From the NCBI GenBank assembly GCA_017622995.1, contig JAGAQA010000053.1, positions 1 through 64,000 of the forward strand: a stretch of DNA of 64,000 bases, in the 5' to 3' direction. Numbering within the stretch: the stretch's first letter is position 1; every line of letters starts with the position of its first letter. The position numbers and the translations under genes were made by a program. The notes beneath the pieces were generated by a model. The model saw only the letters and a list, made by a program, of their open reading frames with translations. It was not told the origin of the DNA and made no database searches. The stretch comes from Oscillospiraceae bacterium (lineage in GTDB: Bacteria; Bacillota; Clostridia; Oscillospirales; Oscillospiraceae). Shown one piece after another: positions 1 to 8,647 of this stretch.

Positions 1-23
1 CATATCCTGTGTTATCTTATTCA

Positions 24-112
24 TAGCGGATAGGGTGGCACCTGCCTTTCGGTTTTGTCTGAGCAACTCAACCTTAGCACATGCCCGCCCTATTCGCTAT
101 TCTTTTTTTCTA
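24..112 (+). terminator. Possible terminator of an upstream gene
   Basis: An imperfect inverted repeat pairs 24-41 with 82-99, allowing G-U pairs, and is followed by a run of seven T around 104-110. The loop is about 40 bases, longer than usual, so this could be a decayed terminator or a structured leader. Nothing else is recognised in 1-297 apart from the ribosome binding site GGAGG just before 298. Confidence 0.3.
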
Positions 113-297
113 TCTGTCACACATCATTGTAACACCTACACGTCCTGGCTTGATTCCAGGACAAAAGGGATTATTTTCCGGATTCTTATTGAAATTACAG
201 CCATTTCAAAGAACAATACATCCGTATGGCTGCGCCTTTCCGGCAGCCGCCCAATCCAGTCTCAGCCCTTCGGGCGCCTATTTTGGAGGGATGAACC

Positions 298-790
298 ATG
301 AAAAAGAAATTGTTCGCGTTTGCACTGGCCGGAGCCCTGGGCCTTGGCTGCCTTTCCGGCTGCGGCGGCGCCCGGAAGGATACCGTGAAGCTGGATCCCA
401 ATAACCCTGTATCGCTTACCGTATGGCACTACTACAAAGGCGCCCAGCAGGCCGCCTTTGACGCGCTGGTTTCGGATTTCAATGCCACCGAAGGACAAGG
501 GCATTTATGTAGAGGGCTACAGCCAGGGCTCCGTAAGCGACCTGGAAAGCGCCGTTTCCGATGCCGCGGGCTTCTATACCCCCGCTTGCTTTGAAAACGG
601 CTATCCCACCCGAAGGGTGCTGGACTTTGACCTTTCCGACAAGGCGGCTGCCGACCGGGCAGAGATTGATGCCATGGTCGCTGCCGGCGCATCCAGAGAA
701 GCGGCCATGGCCCCCTATCTGACCGATGCGGCCTTCGATACCTGGTACAATGCCTTCTGCGCCAGGCTGGAGAGCAAGGCCCACCCGTAA
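298..790 (+). pseudogene. Broken extracellular solute-binding lipoprotein
   Basis: The start at 298 follows GGAGGGATGAACC. The first frame gives a lipoprotein signal peptide (MKKKLFAFALAGALGLG, lipobox LSGC) and a typical binding-protein opening with the motif LTVWHYYKG. After about residue 65, near base 490-500, the frame is lost. It resumes in another frame as KGIYVEGYSQGSVSDLESAV and runs to the stop at 790. The break looks like a short deletion inside a run of AAGG repeats. The joined product is only about 163 residues, against about 420 for the family, so a large central part is also missing. The last 60 residues look like a normal binding-protein C-terminus. It probably came from an ABC sugar or peptide importer partnered with the sensor kinase fragment that follows. 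An assembly error is the alternative. Confidence 0.7.
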
Positions 791-847
791 AGGCCCTGTT
801 TCGCTGTTGCGAAATTCCAGTCATCTTTGCCGAAAGGAGAAATTCCC

Positions 848-1636
848 GTGGAGAAACGCCAAAAGTCATTGATGCGGCTGCTGCTGATCCCACTGCTTCT
901 GGTGGTGATTCTTCAGGGCGTTCTGCCTTTCTACACGCTGATTATCAGCAGCACCAAGCAGACCATGGAAAAGAATGCCATTGAGCTGGACCAGAATATT
1001 GTGGAGAACCGGAAAGTGGTGCTGGAAAGCGCCATGGTGGATCAGTGGAGCGGCATCCGGAAGGAAAGCAGTTTTCTCAACACCATGCTGCGGGACCTGC
1101 TGAAGGAGAAAAAAGCAGACATGGACTGGTTCCTGAGCTCCGGGGATTTGCAGGAAGACTTTGCCCAGCAGGCGTTCCCGGAGCTGCTGGACTACCTGCG
1201 CAGAGACAACACCTGCGGCATTTTCCTGATATTGGCCAACAATCAGCCCATCCGAGAAGCGGGCAGCTACACCGGCTTTTTCCTGCGGGATTCCGACCCC
1301 AATACCAAAACGGAAACCAATTCCGACCTGCTTCTGGAGCGGGGCAGCAAGGCCCTTGCCCGGCAGGCGGTGGATACTTTCCGCAGGGAGCCTGCGGGAA
1401 CCTTCCAGCTGATTCTGATGGATGTAATGATGCCCAACCTGGATGGCCTGGAGGCCGCCCATCAGATCCGCACCATGGGCAAAGAAGACAGCAGGACCAT
1501 TCCCATTGTGGCCGCCAGCGCCAATGCCTTCGACGAGGACATCAAGCGTTCTCTGGCCAGCGGCATGAATGCCCACCTGTCCAAGCCCATCGAGCCGGAC
1601 AAGCTGGCAGAAATGCTCAGCCAGATGCTTGCCTGA
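848..1636 (+). pseudogene. Internally deleted hybrid sensor histidine kinase (sensor joined to receiver)
   Basis: The likely start is the GTG at 848, eight bases after AAAGGAG. The 262-residue product opens with one membrane segment (residues about 8-30) and an extracellular sensor region of about 140 residues, including NNQPIREAGSYTGFF. It then passes directly, near base 1340-1370, into the second half of a response-regulator receiver domain. The phosphate-accepting Asp is in ILMDVMMPNLDG, the switch Ser in VAASANAF and the conserved Lys in HLSKPI. The receiver's N-terminal acidic pair and the whole HisKA/HATPase region are absent, so the protein cannot autophosphorylate. The frame stays open, which points to an in-frame internal deletion of a hybrid kinase normally over 700 residues long. 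It directly follows another damaged gene. Confidence 0.65.
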
Positions 1637-1642
1637 CAGAAT

Positions 1643-1676
1643 AACACCCTCATTGGATTTTTCCAACGAGGGTGTT
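1643..1676 (+). terminator. Rho-independent terminator
   Basis: An inverted repeat pairs AACACCCTC with the GAGGGTGTT-side arm around a short T-rich loop, and TTGGA with TCCAA inside it. It lies 7 bases after the stop of the kinase fragment and 10 bases before the end of the convergent DUF5684 gene, so it may serve both strands. Confidence 0.7.
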
Positions 1677-1685
1677 TCCATTTTC

Positions 1686-2132
1686 TTACTTTCCCAGCCG
1701 TCTGCCGCTGCCGGTGGTGCCCAGGCAGTACGCGGACCCGTCAAACCCCAGAATCAGCAGGAAAACGGGACTCAGCAGCAGTAGGCCGATGCCGAAGAAG
1801 ACGCTCTTGCCAAAAGCTTTCGCCAGCCGGAAGGGGAGCATACAAAGCATCACCACTGCGGCCAGGCTCATCAGCAGGGCATAGGTGGCGGCCATATCGG
1901 GCTGGGCCATGTTGACGGTGATCACGGCGCCGATCAGAATCACCACATACCAGAAAATCTTTGTCTCCCAGGCGATGGAGTAGAGCAGATAAATCCGGAG
2001 CACCGGAATCAGGCCCCACCACCGGGGCCGGTCTGCCTTGGCAAAGATCCGCCACATGGCGATGGCGCTGAGTACCCAGTACAGGAGGATAACGGCGCCG
2101 AAGGACACGGCAATATTCTTGATTGTTTCCAT
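1686..2132 (-). CDS. DUF5684-like four-helix membrane protein
   Basis: The 148-residue integral membrane protein has hydrophobic helices at roughly residues 7-28, 58-80, 84-105 and 112-130. Between helices one and two lies the motif IFAKADRPRWWGLIPVLRIY, which is the hallmark I associate with DUF5684 proteins (a Trp/Leu-Ile-Pro loop after an aromatic-rich helix). No biochemical role is known for this family. It sits 63 bases downstream of upp on the same strand, so it may be the last gene of the tsaE-tsaB-upp unit. A hairpin at 2156-2183 lies between them. Confidence 0.6.
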   Translation of the reverse strand: METIKNIAVSFGAVILLYWVLSAIAMWRIFAKADRPRWWGLIPVLRIYLLYSIAWETKIFWYVVILIGAVITVNMAQPDMAATYALLMSLAAVVMLCMLPFRLAKAFGKSVFFGIGLLLLSPVFLLILGFDGSAYCLGTTGSGRRLGK

Positions 2133-2155
2133 ATTGATCCCTTTCCAGGAAAGCG

Positions 2156-2183
2156 GGGACTCCCGGAATGATCTGGGAGTCCC
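2156..2183 (-). terminator. Hairpin after upp, possible weak terminator
   Basis: GGGACTCCC (2156-2164) and GGGAGTCCC (2175-2183) pair perfectly with a 10-base loop. On the minus strand it lies just after the upp stop, but only a short T stretch follows, so termination may be partial. Confidence 0.5.
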
Positions 2184-2195
2184 TGCGGTGTTTTC

Positions 2196-2825
2196 TTACT
2201 TGGTGCCGAAAATCCGGTCACCGGCATCGCCCAGACCGGGAACGATGTAGGCGTGGTCATTGAGCTTTTCATCCAGAGCGGCCAGGTAGATGTCCACATC
2301 GGGATGGGCCTTCTGAACGGCCGCCACGCCTTCGGGGGCGCCGATGATGTTCATCATAATGATGTTTTTGCAGCCCCGCTCCTTCAGGAAGTCGATGGCG
2401 GCAACGGCGCTGCCGCCGGTGGCCAGCATGGGATCCACCACGAAAACCTGACGGTTGGCAATGTCTTCGGGCAGCTTGCAGTAGTATTCCACAGGCTTAT
2501 GGGTCACGGGATCCCGGTACAGACCGATGTGGCCGATTTTGGCGGAGGGAATCAGGGCGACCATCTGGTCGACCATGCCCAGACCGGCCCGCAGAACGGG
2601 GACGATGGCCAGCTTTTTGCCGGAGAGCATCCGGCACTTGGCGGTTGCCACAGGGGTTTCCACTTCCACCTCCGTCAGGGGCAGCTTCCGGGTTGCCTCG
2701 TAGCACATCAGGCCGGAGATCTCGCCGACCAGTTCCCGGAACTCCTTAACCGGGGTATCCTTGCTGCGCAGGATTGCCAGCTTGTGCTGAATGAGGGGAT
2801 GATCCAATACATGTACTTCTGCCAT
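2196..2825 (-). CDS. upp: Uracil phosphoribosyltransferase
   Basis: It salvages uracil with PRPP to make UMP in the cytoplasm. The 209-residue length is normal. The PRPP-binding loop is [16 protein letters not shown], the flexible region is around [14 protein letters not shown], and the uracil-binding C-terminal segment [18 protein letters not shown] is complete. Two Met codons lie six bases apart. AAGGAG is only 4 bases from the first (2831) but 10 from the second (2825), so the second is preferred. The gene follows tsaB by about 33 bases on the same strand and is probably co-transcribed with it. Confidence 0.95.
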   Translation of the reverse strand: MAEVHVLDHPLIQHKLAILRSKDTPVKEFRELVGEISGLMCYEATRKLPLTEVEVETPVATAKCRMLSGKKLAIVPVLRAGLGMVDQMVALIPSAKIGHIGLYRDPVTHKPVEYYCKLPEDIANRQVFVVDPMLATGGSAVAAIDFLKERGCKNIIMMNIIGAPEGVAAVQKAHPDVDIYLAALDEKLNDHAYIVPGLGDAGDRIFGTK

Positions 2826-2858
2826 AACCATTAGACTCCTTTTTATCTTTGGAAAGGC

Positions 2859-3569
2859 TCAGACCTTTCCGTTATTCTGCCGTTCCAGCCGCTCCCGCTC
2901 CGCCTGACTCAGCCGCAGGTAGTTGGGCACCAGCTCCTGACCGGAGACGGTGCGTCCTTCCTTTGCCATGCGCCAGCCCTCCAGGGCAACACCGGCGGCA
3001 CGCTGGTGCATCCGGTGCTCAGGGGGCAGAACCAGCCCCGGCACATTCTCCAATAGCGTATTATAGCACAAAATGCTCCCATCTCCAACAAGAAAAATGG
3101 GTTCTTCCAGATTTTTCAGTTCTTCGCCCAAATCGGCCAGGGAAATGGCCCGATCTTCCCGGATTCTTTGGCAATTTCCACGGGAAACATGGAACAGGGC
3201 GTTGTAAACCTGGTTCCGTCTGGCATCCATTACCGGGCAAACATACCCCTGCCAGATGCCCAGAGCTGCCGCCATGGCACCCAGGGTGCTGACGGCGCAG
3301 CAGGGCAGTTCCTTTCCCCAGGCAAAGCCCTTTGCCGCCGCCACGCCGATGCGCACGCCGGTAAAGGAGCCGGGGCCCGCCGCCACGGCTACCGCATCCA
3401 CATCCCCGGGAGTCAGGGCCAGGGTGTTCAGCATATCCTGGGCCATGACCATCAGAGTCTGGCTGTGGGTAAGCCCCGTGTTCTGATAGCTCTCCGCCAG
3501 CAGCTTTCCGTCCTCCAGCAGGGCCACCGACGCCGCCTTGGCGGAGGTCTCAAAGGCTAAGATCCGCAT
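2859..3569 (-). CDS. tsaB: tRNA threonylcarbamoyladenosine protein TsaB
   Basis: TsaB is the non-catalytic partner of TsaD in the complex that installs t6A at position 37 of ANN-decoding tRNAs. The 236-residue protein begins MRILAFETSAKAASVALL, the ASKHA-fold opening, and has the conserved GPGSFTGVRIG segment. A longer frame exists upstream, but MRILAF at 3569 aligns with the family. It overlaps the end of tsaE by 20 bases, as expected for translational coupling. The C-terminal region (PNYLRLSQAER) matches the usual extension. Confidence 0.93.
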   Translation of the reverse strand: MRILAFETSAKAASVALLEDGKLLAESYQNTGLTHSQTLMVMAQDMLNTLALTPGDVDAVAVAAGPGSFTGVRIGVAAAKGFAWGKELPCCAVSTLGAMAAALGIWQGYVCPVMDARRNQVYNALFHVSRGNCQRIREDRAISLADLGEELKNLEEPIFLVGDGSILCYNTLLENVPGLVLPPEHRMHQRAAGVALEGWRMAKEGRTVSGQELVPNYLRLSQAERERLERQNNGKV

Positions 3570-3987
3570 ATTCCGCTCCTCCATCAATGGTAATGCGCCG
3601 GACAGAATCGCCCAGCTTTTCAATCCGCACCGTCAGAGCGCCGGTCATGGCCTCCGGCACGTTTTCGCTCCATTCCACGGCGCAGACGCCCTGCCTGTCC
3701 AGATAATCCTCCCAGCCGATGTCCCACAGGTCGTCACTGGAGGTCAGCCGGTACATATCAAAATGAAACAGGGGGAGTCTGCCGCCCAGGTACTCGTTGA
3801 CAATGGTATAGGTGGGGCTGGTAACGGTTTCCCGGCAGCCCAGACCCCGGGCAAGCCCCCGGGTAAAGGCGGTTTTTCCCGCGCCCAGGTCCCCCAGGTA
3901 GGCCAGCACCGTGCCGGGACGAAGCAGCTTTGCCAGTTTTTCCCCCAGGGCTTCCGTCTCCTCGGGGGCGTTGGTAATGTATTCCAT
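3550..3987 (-). CDS. tsaE: tRNA threonylcarbamoyladenosine ATPase TsaE
   Basis: TsaE is the P-loop ATPase that drives turnover of the TsaB-TsaD complex during t6A synthesis. The 145-residue protein carries Walker A GDLGAGKTAFTRG at about residues 33-45, the segment TSPTYTIVNEY, and the HFDMYRL and VEWSENVPE motifs typical of the family. It is the first gene of the tsaE-tsaB-upp run. The upstream 419 bases hold a MITE-like repeat and no gene. Confidence 0.95.
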   Translation of the reverse strand: MEYITNAPEETEALGEKLAKLLRPGTVLAYLGDLGAGKTAFTRGLARGLGCRETVTSPTYTIVNEYLGGRLPLFHFDMYRLTSSDDLWDIGWEDYLDRQGVCAVEWSENVPEAMTGALTVRIEKLGDSVRRITIDGGAEYADLSL

Positions 3988-4037
3988 ATGGATACCTCTT
4001 GAAGATTGTCGAAATAAAATGGGGAAAGGGAGAAATC

Positions 4038-4371
4038 ATTGACAATTGACAATGAACAATTGACAATTAATGTATCCCTTCGGGATGATTCAAATAATTC
4101 AGTTAGGAAGTCTGGGAAATACACGGAAAACTTCCAGTTTCGTATCTATTCAGTAGCCACGGTTTTTTGCCGTAAAAAGTTTGGGATATGGCCGAAGAAA
4201 CCGGGGGATTGCACTCAAGAGCATTCCCTTCGGTCACCACACCAGTCTGCGGACTGGTTCGCAATGACACAGGCGACTGAATGGCTACCCAGTTTCAAAT
4301 AATAATTAATTCATCCCCGAAGGGGATTCCTTCATTGTCAACTGTCAATTGTCAACTGTCAATTGTCAACT
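4038..4371. repeat. MITE-like element with tandem TTGACAATTGAC ends
   Basis: The left end (4038-4069) has three near-copies of the unit TTGACAATTGAC. The right end (4334-4371) has the same unit inverted in four near-copies (TTGTCAACTGTCAATTGTC). Just inside the ends are short hairpins, ATCCCTTCGGGAT at 4074-4086 and CATCCCCGAAGGGGAT near 4312-4327. The interior carries a piece of a second repeat family (about 4235-4276, minus strand), whose core TGTCATTGCGAACCAGT also occurs at 8702-8724. No open frame of note is present. A second, shorter copy of the whole element is at 11687-11850. This accounts for the gap between tsaE and prfA. Confidence 0.75.
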
Positions 4372-4406
4372 TGGCGAAAGCCTCCCATTGAGCGATCCGC
4401 CCGGCT

Positions 4407-5468
4407 TCAGCCCTTGGCCATTTTCAGCTTTTCCGCCTGATCGGCGGTGGCCAGGGCGTCAATGATCTCGTCCAGATCGCCGTCCATGACGGAATCGATC
4501 TTATACAGCGTCAGGCCGATCCGGTGGTCCGTGACCCGGCCCTGGGGGAAATTGTAGGTGCGGATCCGCTCGTTGCGCATGCCGGTGCCCACCTGGCTGC
4601 GGCGCATACCGGTGACCTGGCTGTCCAGCCGCTCCTGCTCCTGCTCATAGAGCTTGGAGGCCAGCATCCGCATACATTTCTCCCGGTTCTGGAGCTGGCT
4701 GCGCTCCTCCTGGCAGGCCACCACAATTCCCGAGGGCTTGTGGATCAGCCGGACGGCGGAGCTGGTTTTGTTGACGTGCTGGCCGCCGGCGCCGGAGGCC
4801 CGATAGACCTGCATTTCGATGTCCGCGGGATTCAGCTGCACATCCACCTCTTCCATCTCCGGCAGCACCGCAACGGTGGCGGTGGAGGTGTGGACCCGGC
4901 CGCCGGACTCGGTTTCCGGCACCCGCTGGACCCGGTGGACACCGGATTCGTATTTCATTCTGGAATAGGCCCCCCGGCCGCTGACAACGAAGTCCGCCTC
5001 CTTGATGCCCCCCAGCTCGGTTTCGCTGTAATTCATCAGCTCGATGCTCCAGCCCTTGGCGGCGGCGTACATGGAGTACATCCGGAAAAGGCTGTGGGCA
5101 AACAGGGCGCTTTCCTCGCCGCCTACGCCGCCCCGGATTTCAACAATGACGTTTTTGTCATCGTTGGGATCCTTGGGCAGCAGCAGGATCTGCAATTCCC
5201 GGTAAAGCCGTTCTTTTTCCTCTCTGGCATCCTGGTAGGTCTGCTGGCACAGCTCCTTCATTTCCGGATCCGCCATCAGCTCCTGGGCATCCTCCATTTC
5301 CTGAAGGGCCCGGTTGTAGGCGTGATAGCTTTCCACAATGGGTTCCAGGTCGTTTTTCTCCCGCAGCAGCTTGGCGGCCTGCTTGGGATCGCTGTAAAAG
5401 TCCGGCTGTTCCGATTTGGCACACAGCTCCTCATATCGGCTGGCCACGGCTTGAAGCTTTGAAAGCAT
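4407..5468 (-). CDS. prfA: Peptide chain release factor 1
   Basis: RF1 recognises UAA and UAG stop codons and triggers peptide release. The 353-residue protein contains the universal GGQ motif in SGAGGQHVNKTSSAVR. The codon-recognition PxT position reads PET in RVPETESGGRVHTS, which marks RF1 rather than RF2 (SPF). The length is close to the usual 355-360. It lies 65 bases downstream of rlmA on the same strand, and the two are probably one transcript. The repeat element at 4038-4371 follows it. Confidence 0.97.
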   Translation of the reverse strand: MLSKLQAVASRYEELCAKSEQPDFYSDPKQAAKLLREKNDLEPIVESYHAYNRALQEMEDAQELMADPEMKELCQQTYQDAREEKERLYRELQILLLPKDPNDDKNVIVEIRGGVGGEESALFAHSLFRMYSMYAAAKGWSIELMNYSETELGGIKEADFVVSGRGAYSRMKYESGVHRVQRVPETESGGRVHTSTATVAVLPEMEEVDVQLNPADIEMQVYRASGAGGQHVNKTSSAVRLIHKPSGIVVACQEERSQLQNREKCMRMLASKLYEQEQERLDSQVTGMRRSQVGTGMRNERIRTYNFPQGRVTDHRIGLTLYKIDSVMDGDLDEIIDALATADQAEKLKMAKG

Positions 5469-5533
5469 TCCCGATTCTCCTTTGGATCATGAAAATTGCC
5501 CCTGTTTCTCCGGTCATCTCCACAGCATATTCT

Positions 5534-6349
5534 TCATCCAACAGGGGAATGCTGTTTCCGGTAGACATTTACCACGCAGCTGGCCCGGTCGGAAAGGACC
5601 TGGGTGGCGTTCAGCCGCTGGGCACCCGCTTTTCCGATGCGAAACACATGGGGCGTCATGGATAACAGCCAGGGGATCTGTTCCCCCGCAATGGTGAAGC
5701 CGAAGGAAACCTTCCGGCTTTCCAGCAGCGTAAAGCCGGGAAGGTCGGGGGTGGAATCCTTGGGCTTGTGGGTCAGCTGATCGTAAATGATGCTTTTCAG
5801 TCCCAGCAGATGGTCCGGCGCCGCCAGCACCTGGATAAAGAGCCCCCGGGGACCCAGCACCCGGTGGAATTCTCCTTCCAGAGTCAGGGCAAACAGGCTG
5901 GTCAGCAGCCCCACACTGCCGTCCTTTACCGGCAGATGGGCCGCCGTGGCGCAGAGCCAATTGGGACCCTTGTACCGCCCCGCGGCCCAGCGCACCGCTT
6001 CCTTGGAAATGTCTACCCCGGTCAGTGGCAGACCCAGCGCTTTGGAAAGGCCCGCGCAGTAGTAGCCCTCGCCGCAGCCCACGTCCAGAATTTCTCCGGA
6101 AGCGCCCCACTTCCGGGCAGCCTCCGTGACCGCTTCCAGAATGGGCGCGTAGATGCCGGTATCCAGAAAGGCCCGCCGGGAAAGCACCTGCTCCCGGGTA
6201 TCTCCGGGATCCATGGAATGCTTCTGCTGAACAGGCAGCAGATTCACATACCCCTGCCGGGCAATATCAAAGCTGTGGCCCCCGGGGCAGCAGTACCGCT
6301 TTTCCTGCCGGGTCAGGGAGCCGCCGCAAATGGGGCAGAGAAATTCCAT
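5534..6349 (-). CDS. rlmA: 23S rRNA guanine-N1 methyltransferase (RlmA family)
   Basis: RlmA enzymes methylate N1 of a guanine in the domain II loop of 23S rRNA. The 271-residue protein starts with a zinc finger (CPICGG then CCPGGHSFDIAR) that binds the rRNA. It continues to the conserved YVNLLP region and a Rossmann methyltransferase domain whose SAM-binding motif is ILDVGCGEGYY. Start and length fit the family. It is first in an rlmA-prfA unit driven by a consensus-like promoter at 6373-6401. Confidence 0.9.
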   Translation of the reverse strand: MEFLCPICGGSLTRQEKRYCCPGGHSFDIARQGYVNLLPVQQKHSMDPGDTREQVLSRRAFLDTGIYAPILEAVTEAARKWGASGEILDVGCGEGYYCAGLSKALGLPLTGVDISKEAVRWAAGRYKGPNWLCATAAHLPVKDGSVGLLTSLFALTLEGEFHRVLGPRGLFIQVLAAPDHLLGLKSIIYDQLTHKPKDSTPDLPGFTLLESRKVSFGFTIAGEQIPWLLSMTPHVFRIGKAGAQRLNATQVLSDRASCVVNVYRKQHSPVG

Positions 6350-6372
6350 GGCAAAGCCTCCTTTTGTTCCTT

Positions 6373-6401
6373 ATCATACCCCATTTCCGGGCCGCAGTCA
6401 A
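6373..6401 (-). promoter_or_regulatory. Sigma-A promoter of rlmA-prfA
   Basis: On the minus strand TTGACT (6396-6401) and TATGAT (6373-6378) are separated by 17 bases, about 20 bases upstream of the rlmA start. Confidence 0.65.
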
Positions 6402-6427
6402 CACCGGCCAGGACATGGCAGGAATAA

Positions 6428-6450
6428 GGTCAATTGTCAATTAGCGAAAG
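6428..6450. repeat. Remnant of the TTGACAATTGAC repeat
   Basis: GTCAATTGTCAATT followed by AGCGAAAGC matches the right end and flank of the elements at 4038-4371 and 11687-11850. Only this terminal fragment is present. Confidence 0.5.
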
Positions 6451-6511
6451 CACCCTATCCCTGGCCGGCAGGGGCCGGCCTCCATCCACTTCCAAAACAG
6501 AGGAATTAAAC

Positions 6512-7210
6512 ATGAAAAAACAGCTTACATTCCTGCTTCTGCTATTGGCGCTGATTCTTCCCGTCAGCGCCCAGGCACCTACGGTGGCCCTGACCTTTGA
6601 CGATGGGCCCTCCGGCCGGTTTACCGCAGCGCTGCTGGACGGTCTTCAGAAGAGGGAGGTGAAGGCCACCTTTTTCCTGTGCGGCTACCGCATCCGGCAG
6701 TACCCGGAGCTCACCGAGCGGATTGCCGCCGAGGGCCATGAAATCGGCTGCCATGGATTCTCCCACAACTCCATGGAGGGCATGAGCCGCCGGGACATTG
6801 CCGAGGAAATCGCCGCCACCCTGGAGCTGCTGCCCCAGGGCACCAAGGCCCGGTTCCTGCGGCCTCCCGGAGGCTGCTGCAGCAGCTCCGTCAGCCAGGT
6901 GGCGAAGGCAAAGCAGATGCCGATTTTGCAGTGGTCCGTAGACCCCAGGGATTGGGCCATCCATGATGCCGCCGTGGTAAAGGGTAGGGTGGTCCGGGCG
7001 GTGAAGGATGGGGACGTGATCCTGATGCACGATATGTCCACCAGCTCCGTTTCCGCCGCCCTGGCCATTGTGGATGAACTCACGGCCAGAGGCTTCCGGT
7101 TCACCACCGTTTCCCGGCTGGCCGCGGGCTGCACCCTGCGGCCCGGGGAAATCTACAGCGCCTTCCCGCAAAAAAGCGAACCGGCGCAAACCGGTTCGCA
7201 AGAGGATTAA
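6512..7210 (+). CDS. Secreted polysaccharide deacetylase (NodB/CE4)
   Basis: The 232-residue protein starts at MKKQLTF (6512); a longer frame upstream lacks family similarity. A signal peptide ends near residue 22 (PVSAQA). The CE4 motifs follow in order: TFDDGPS (catalytic base and metal Asp), HGFSHNSM (metal His pair), RPPGG, the Trp motif in QWSVDPRDW and LMHD. This predicts a metal-dependent deacetylase acting outside the membrane, most likely on peptidoglycan as in PdaA/PdaB-like spore or vegetative enzymes. The exact substrate cannot be read from sequence. The last codons are embedded in the terminator of the convergent gene (7170-7199). Confidence 0.9.
   Translation: MKKQLTFLLLLLALILPVSAQAPTVALTFDDGPSGRFTAALLDGLQKREVKATFFLCGYRIRQYPELTERIAAEGHEIGCHGFSHNSMEGMSRRDIAEEIAATLELLPQGTKARFLRPPGGCCSSSVSQVAKAKQMPILQWSVDPRDWAIHDAAVVKGRVVRAVKDGDVILMHDMSTSSVSAALAIVDELTARGFRFTTVSRLAAGCTLRPGEIYSAFPQKSEPAQTGSQED
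7170..7199 (-). terminator. Terminator of the ligase-like gene, inside the deacetylase coding end
   Basis: GCGAACCGG (7176-7184) pairs with CCGGTTCGC (7191-7199). On the minus strand it is followed by TTTTTT (7170-7175). It lies 8 bases after the stop of the minus-strand O-antigen-ligase-like gene and within the last codons of the plus-strand deacetylase. Confidence 0.85.
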
Positions 7211-8568
7211 TCGCGCTTTCTGCCCCAGGCCCAAAGGTAGCCGGAGACCAGAATGAACAAGTCGCCCACATGACCGGCGTTGAAGAGGAAGGGCTCCATA
7301 AACCCGATGGGCAGCATACAGAGCACCCACATGGTCATGGTGATTTTGGCCTTGTCCCGGCAGCGCAGCAGCACCCGGGCGCAGGCAATGAGGATTTCTG
7401 CCGTCAGCACCAGGGAAAACACAAGGCCGGGGATGCCCAGCTGGACCATCATTTGCAGCCAGGAATTGTGGGCGTGGGCCATTTCCGGCAGAATCCGGTC
7501 CCGGAACCGGCTGGTACCGAAGAGACGCAGGTCCTTGCTGTTCCGGAAGGCTTCCACAATGGCGGACCAGGTATCCTTCCGGCCGTTCAGCGTCCCCATA
7601 TCCTCTGCCAGGGTTCCCTGGTTGCTGACGCCGTCGGTCAGGTAGCCATCTTCGTTGATCCAGATGTCCACATCCCGGTAATTCTCATCCAGCTCCTGCT
7701 TTGTGGGCAGATCCACATTCTCCTGGCTGCGGAGCTGCTCGATGAGGCGCTGGTTGTTTGCCTTGTAAATGGCTTCCGAGCCGAAATAAATACCGCCGGC
7801 CAGACACAGGCCCAAAACGGCCAGCAGGAGATTCCGCCGCAGCTTTCCGCCGCCGGCGGTAAACAGGAAGGTGCCCGCCGCAAAGGCGCAGATCATCAGA
7901 ATGTTGGTGCGGGAATGGGTCAGGAAAACCAGCGCCAGCTGGGCAGCCGCACCAACAATCAGGGCGATCCGCAGCCAACGCTTTCTGGTCAGGAAGCAGC
8001 CCGCCACACACAGGGCGATGCCCATAAACATGACTACCGCGAAAATAATGGCATTCCACAGCGGGTTGATCCTGGCGCCGGACCAGTATACATATTCCGA
8101 AAGCCCCTGGGGCACCAGATTCAGCACCAGAAGCAGGGCCATCAGTCCCAGCCACAGGCACACGATCCAGGTGAGCACCGCCGCGCCCTTGATTGCGCTG
8201 CATTTGTCGGTATCTCCGCAGAGTTCGGCAAAGGGCAGCAGAACCAGAAAGCGGCTCAGCAGCAGGCCGATGGGCTCCGGGGGCTCGCCGTAGAGAGCGT
8301 GCATATATTTGGTGACCATCACCCAGACCGCGACAGCCAGGCCGAGGGCCAGATGCCAGCGGCCCGTGGGGCTCAGGGGGCGGCGGACCGCCAGCACCAG
8401 AAAGGCCAGGGAGGCAACGATCTGAACATTGGAGGTGTACAGCCAGATTTTTTCATAGGTATCCATGCCCACCATCAGGTGGATGTGGGTGCACAGGGTG
8501 CAGAGCATACACAGCAGGAAGCAGGCCCGGAGCCGTTTGGCTTCGGATAAGACAGGGGTTCTTCTCAT
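7207..8568 (-). CDS. O-antigen ligase/polymerase-like membrane protein (Wzy_C)
   Basis: The 453-residue polytopic protein has about 11 hydrophobic helices. A large extracytoplasmic loop (about residues 270-350) ends in the family motif AHAHNSWLQMMVQLGIPGL, which carries the His and the Gly-Pro-Gly turn typical of Wzy_C ligases and polymerases. These enzymes join glycan repeat units or transfer them from lipid carriers; in a Gram-positive the acceptor is unknown. The second Met (8568) is chosen because AAAGGA overlaps the first. A consensus promoter is at 8611-8639. It converges with the deacetylase, and the two stop codons share bases. Confidence 0.8.
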   Translation of the reverse strand: MRRTPVLSEAKRLRACFLLCMLCTLCTHIHLMVGMDTYEKIWLYTSNVQIVASLAFLVLAVRRPLSPTGRWHLALGLAVAVWVMVTKYMHALYGEPPEPIGLLLSRFLVLLPFAELCGDTDKCSAIKGAAVLTWIVCLWLGLMALLLVLNLVPQGLSEYVYWSGARINPLWNAIIFAVVMFMGIALCVAGCFLTRKRWLRIALIVGAAAQLALVFLTHSRTNILMICAFAAGTFLFTAGGGKLRRNLLLAVLGLCLAGGIYFGSEAIYKANNQRLIEQLRSQENVDLPTKQELDENYRDVDIWINEDGYLTDGVSNQGTLAEDMGTLNGRKDTWSAIVEAFRNSKDLRLFGTSRFRDRILPEMAHAHNSWLQMMVQLGIPGLVFSLVLTAEILIACARVLLRCRDKAKITMTMWVLCMLPIGFMEPFLFNAGHVGDLFILVSGYLWAWGRKRD

Positions 8569-8610
8569 ATCAAACATCCTTTGTTACCAAAAAGTGCGTT
8601 CTTTGCCCCA

Positions 8611-8639
8611 AGTATACCGTATTTTTCTTCGTCTGTCAA
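8611..8639 (-). promoter_or_regulatory. Sigma-A promoter of the ligase-like gene
   Basis: TTGACA (8634-8639) and TATACT (8611-8616) are read on the minus strand with a 17-base spacer. The MITE at 8648-8873 begins only 9 bases upstream of the -35 box. Confidence 0.8.
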
Positions 8640-8647
8640 ACAAGGAA

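Noticed and set aside
4334..4371. Tandem TTGTCAACTGTCAATT units as a CRISPR array
   Set aside because: Units are only 10-12 bases with no spacers and recur as inverted ends of MITE-like elements.
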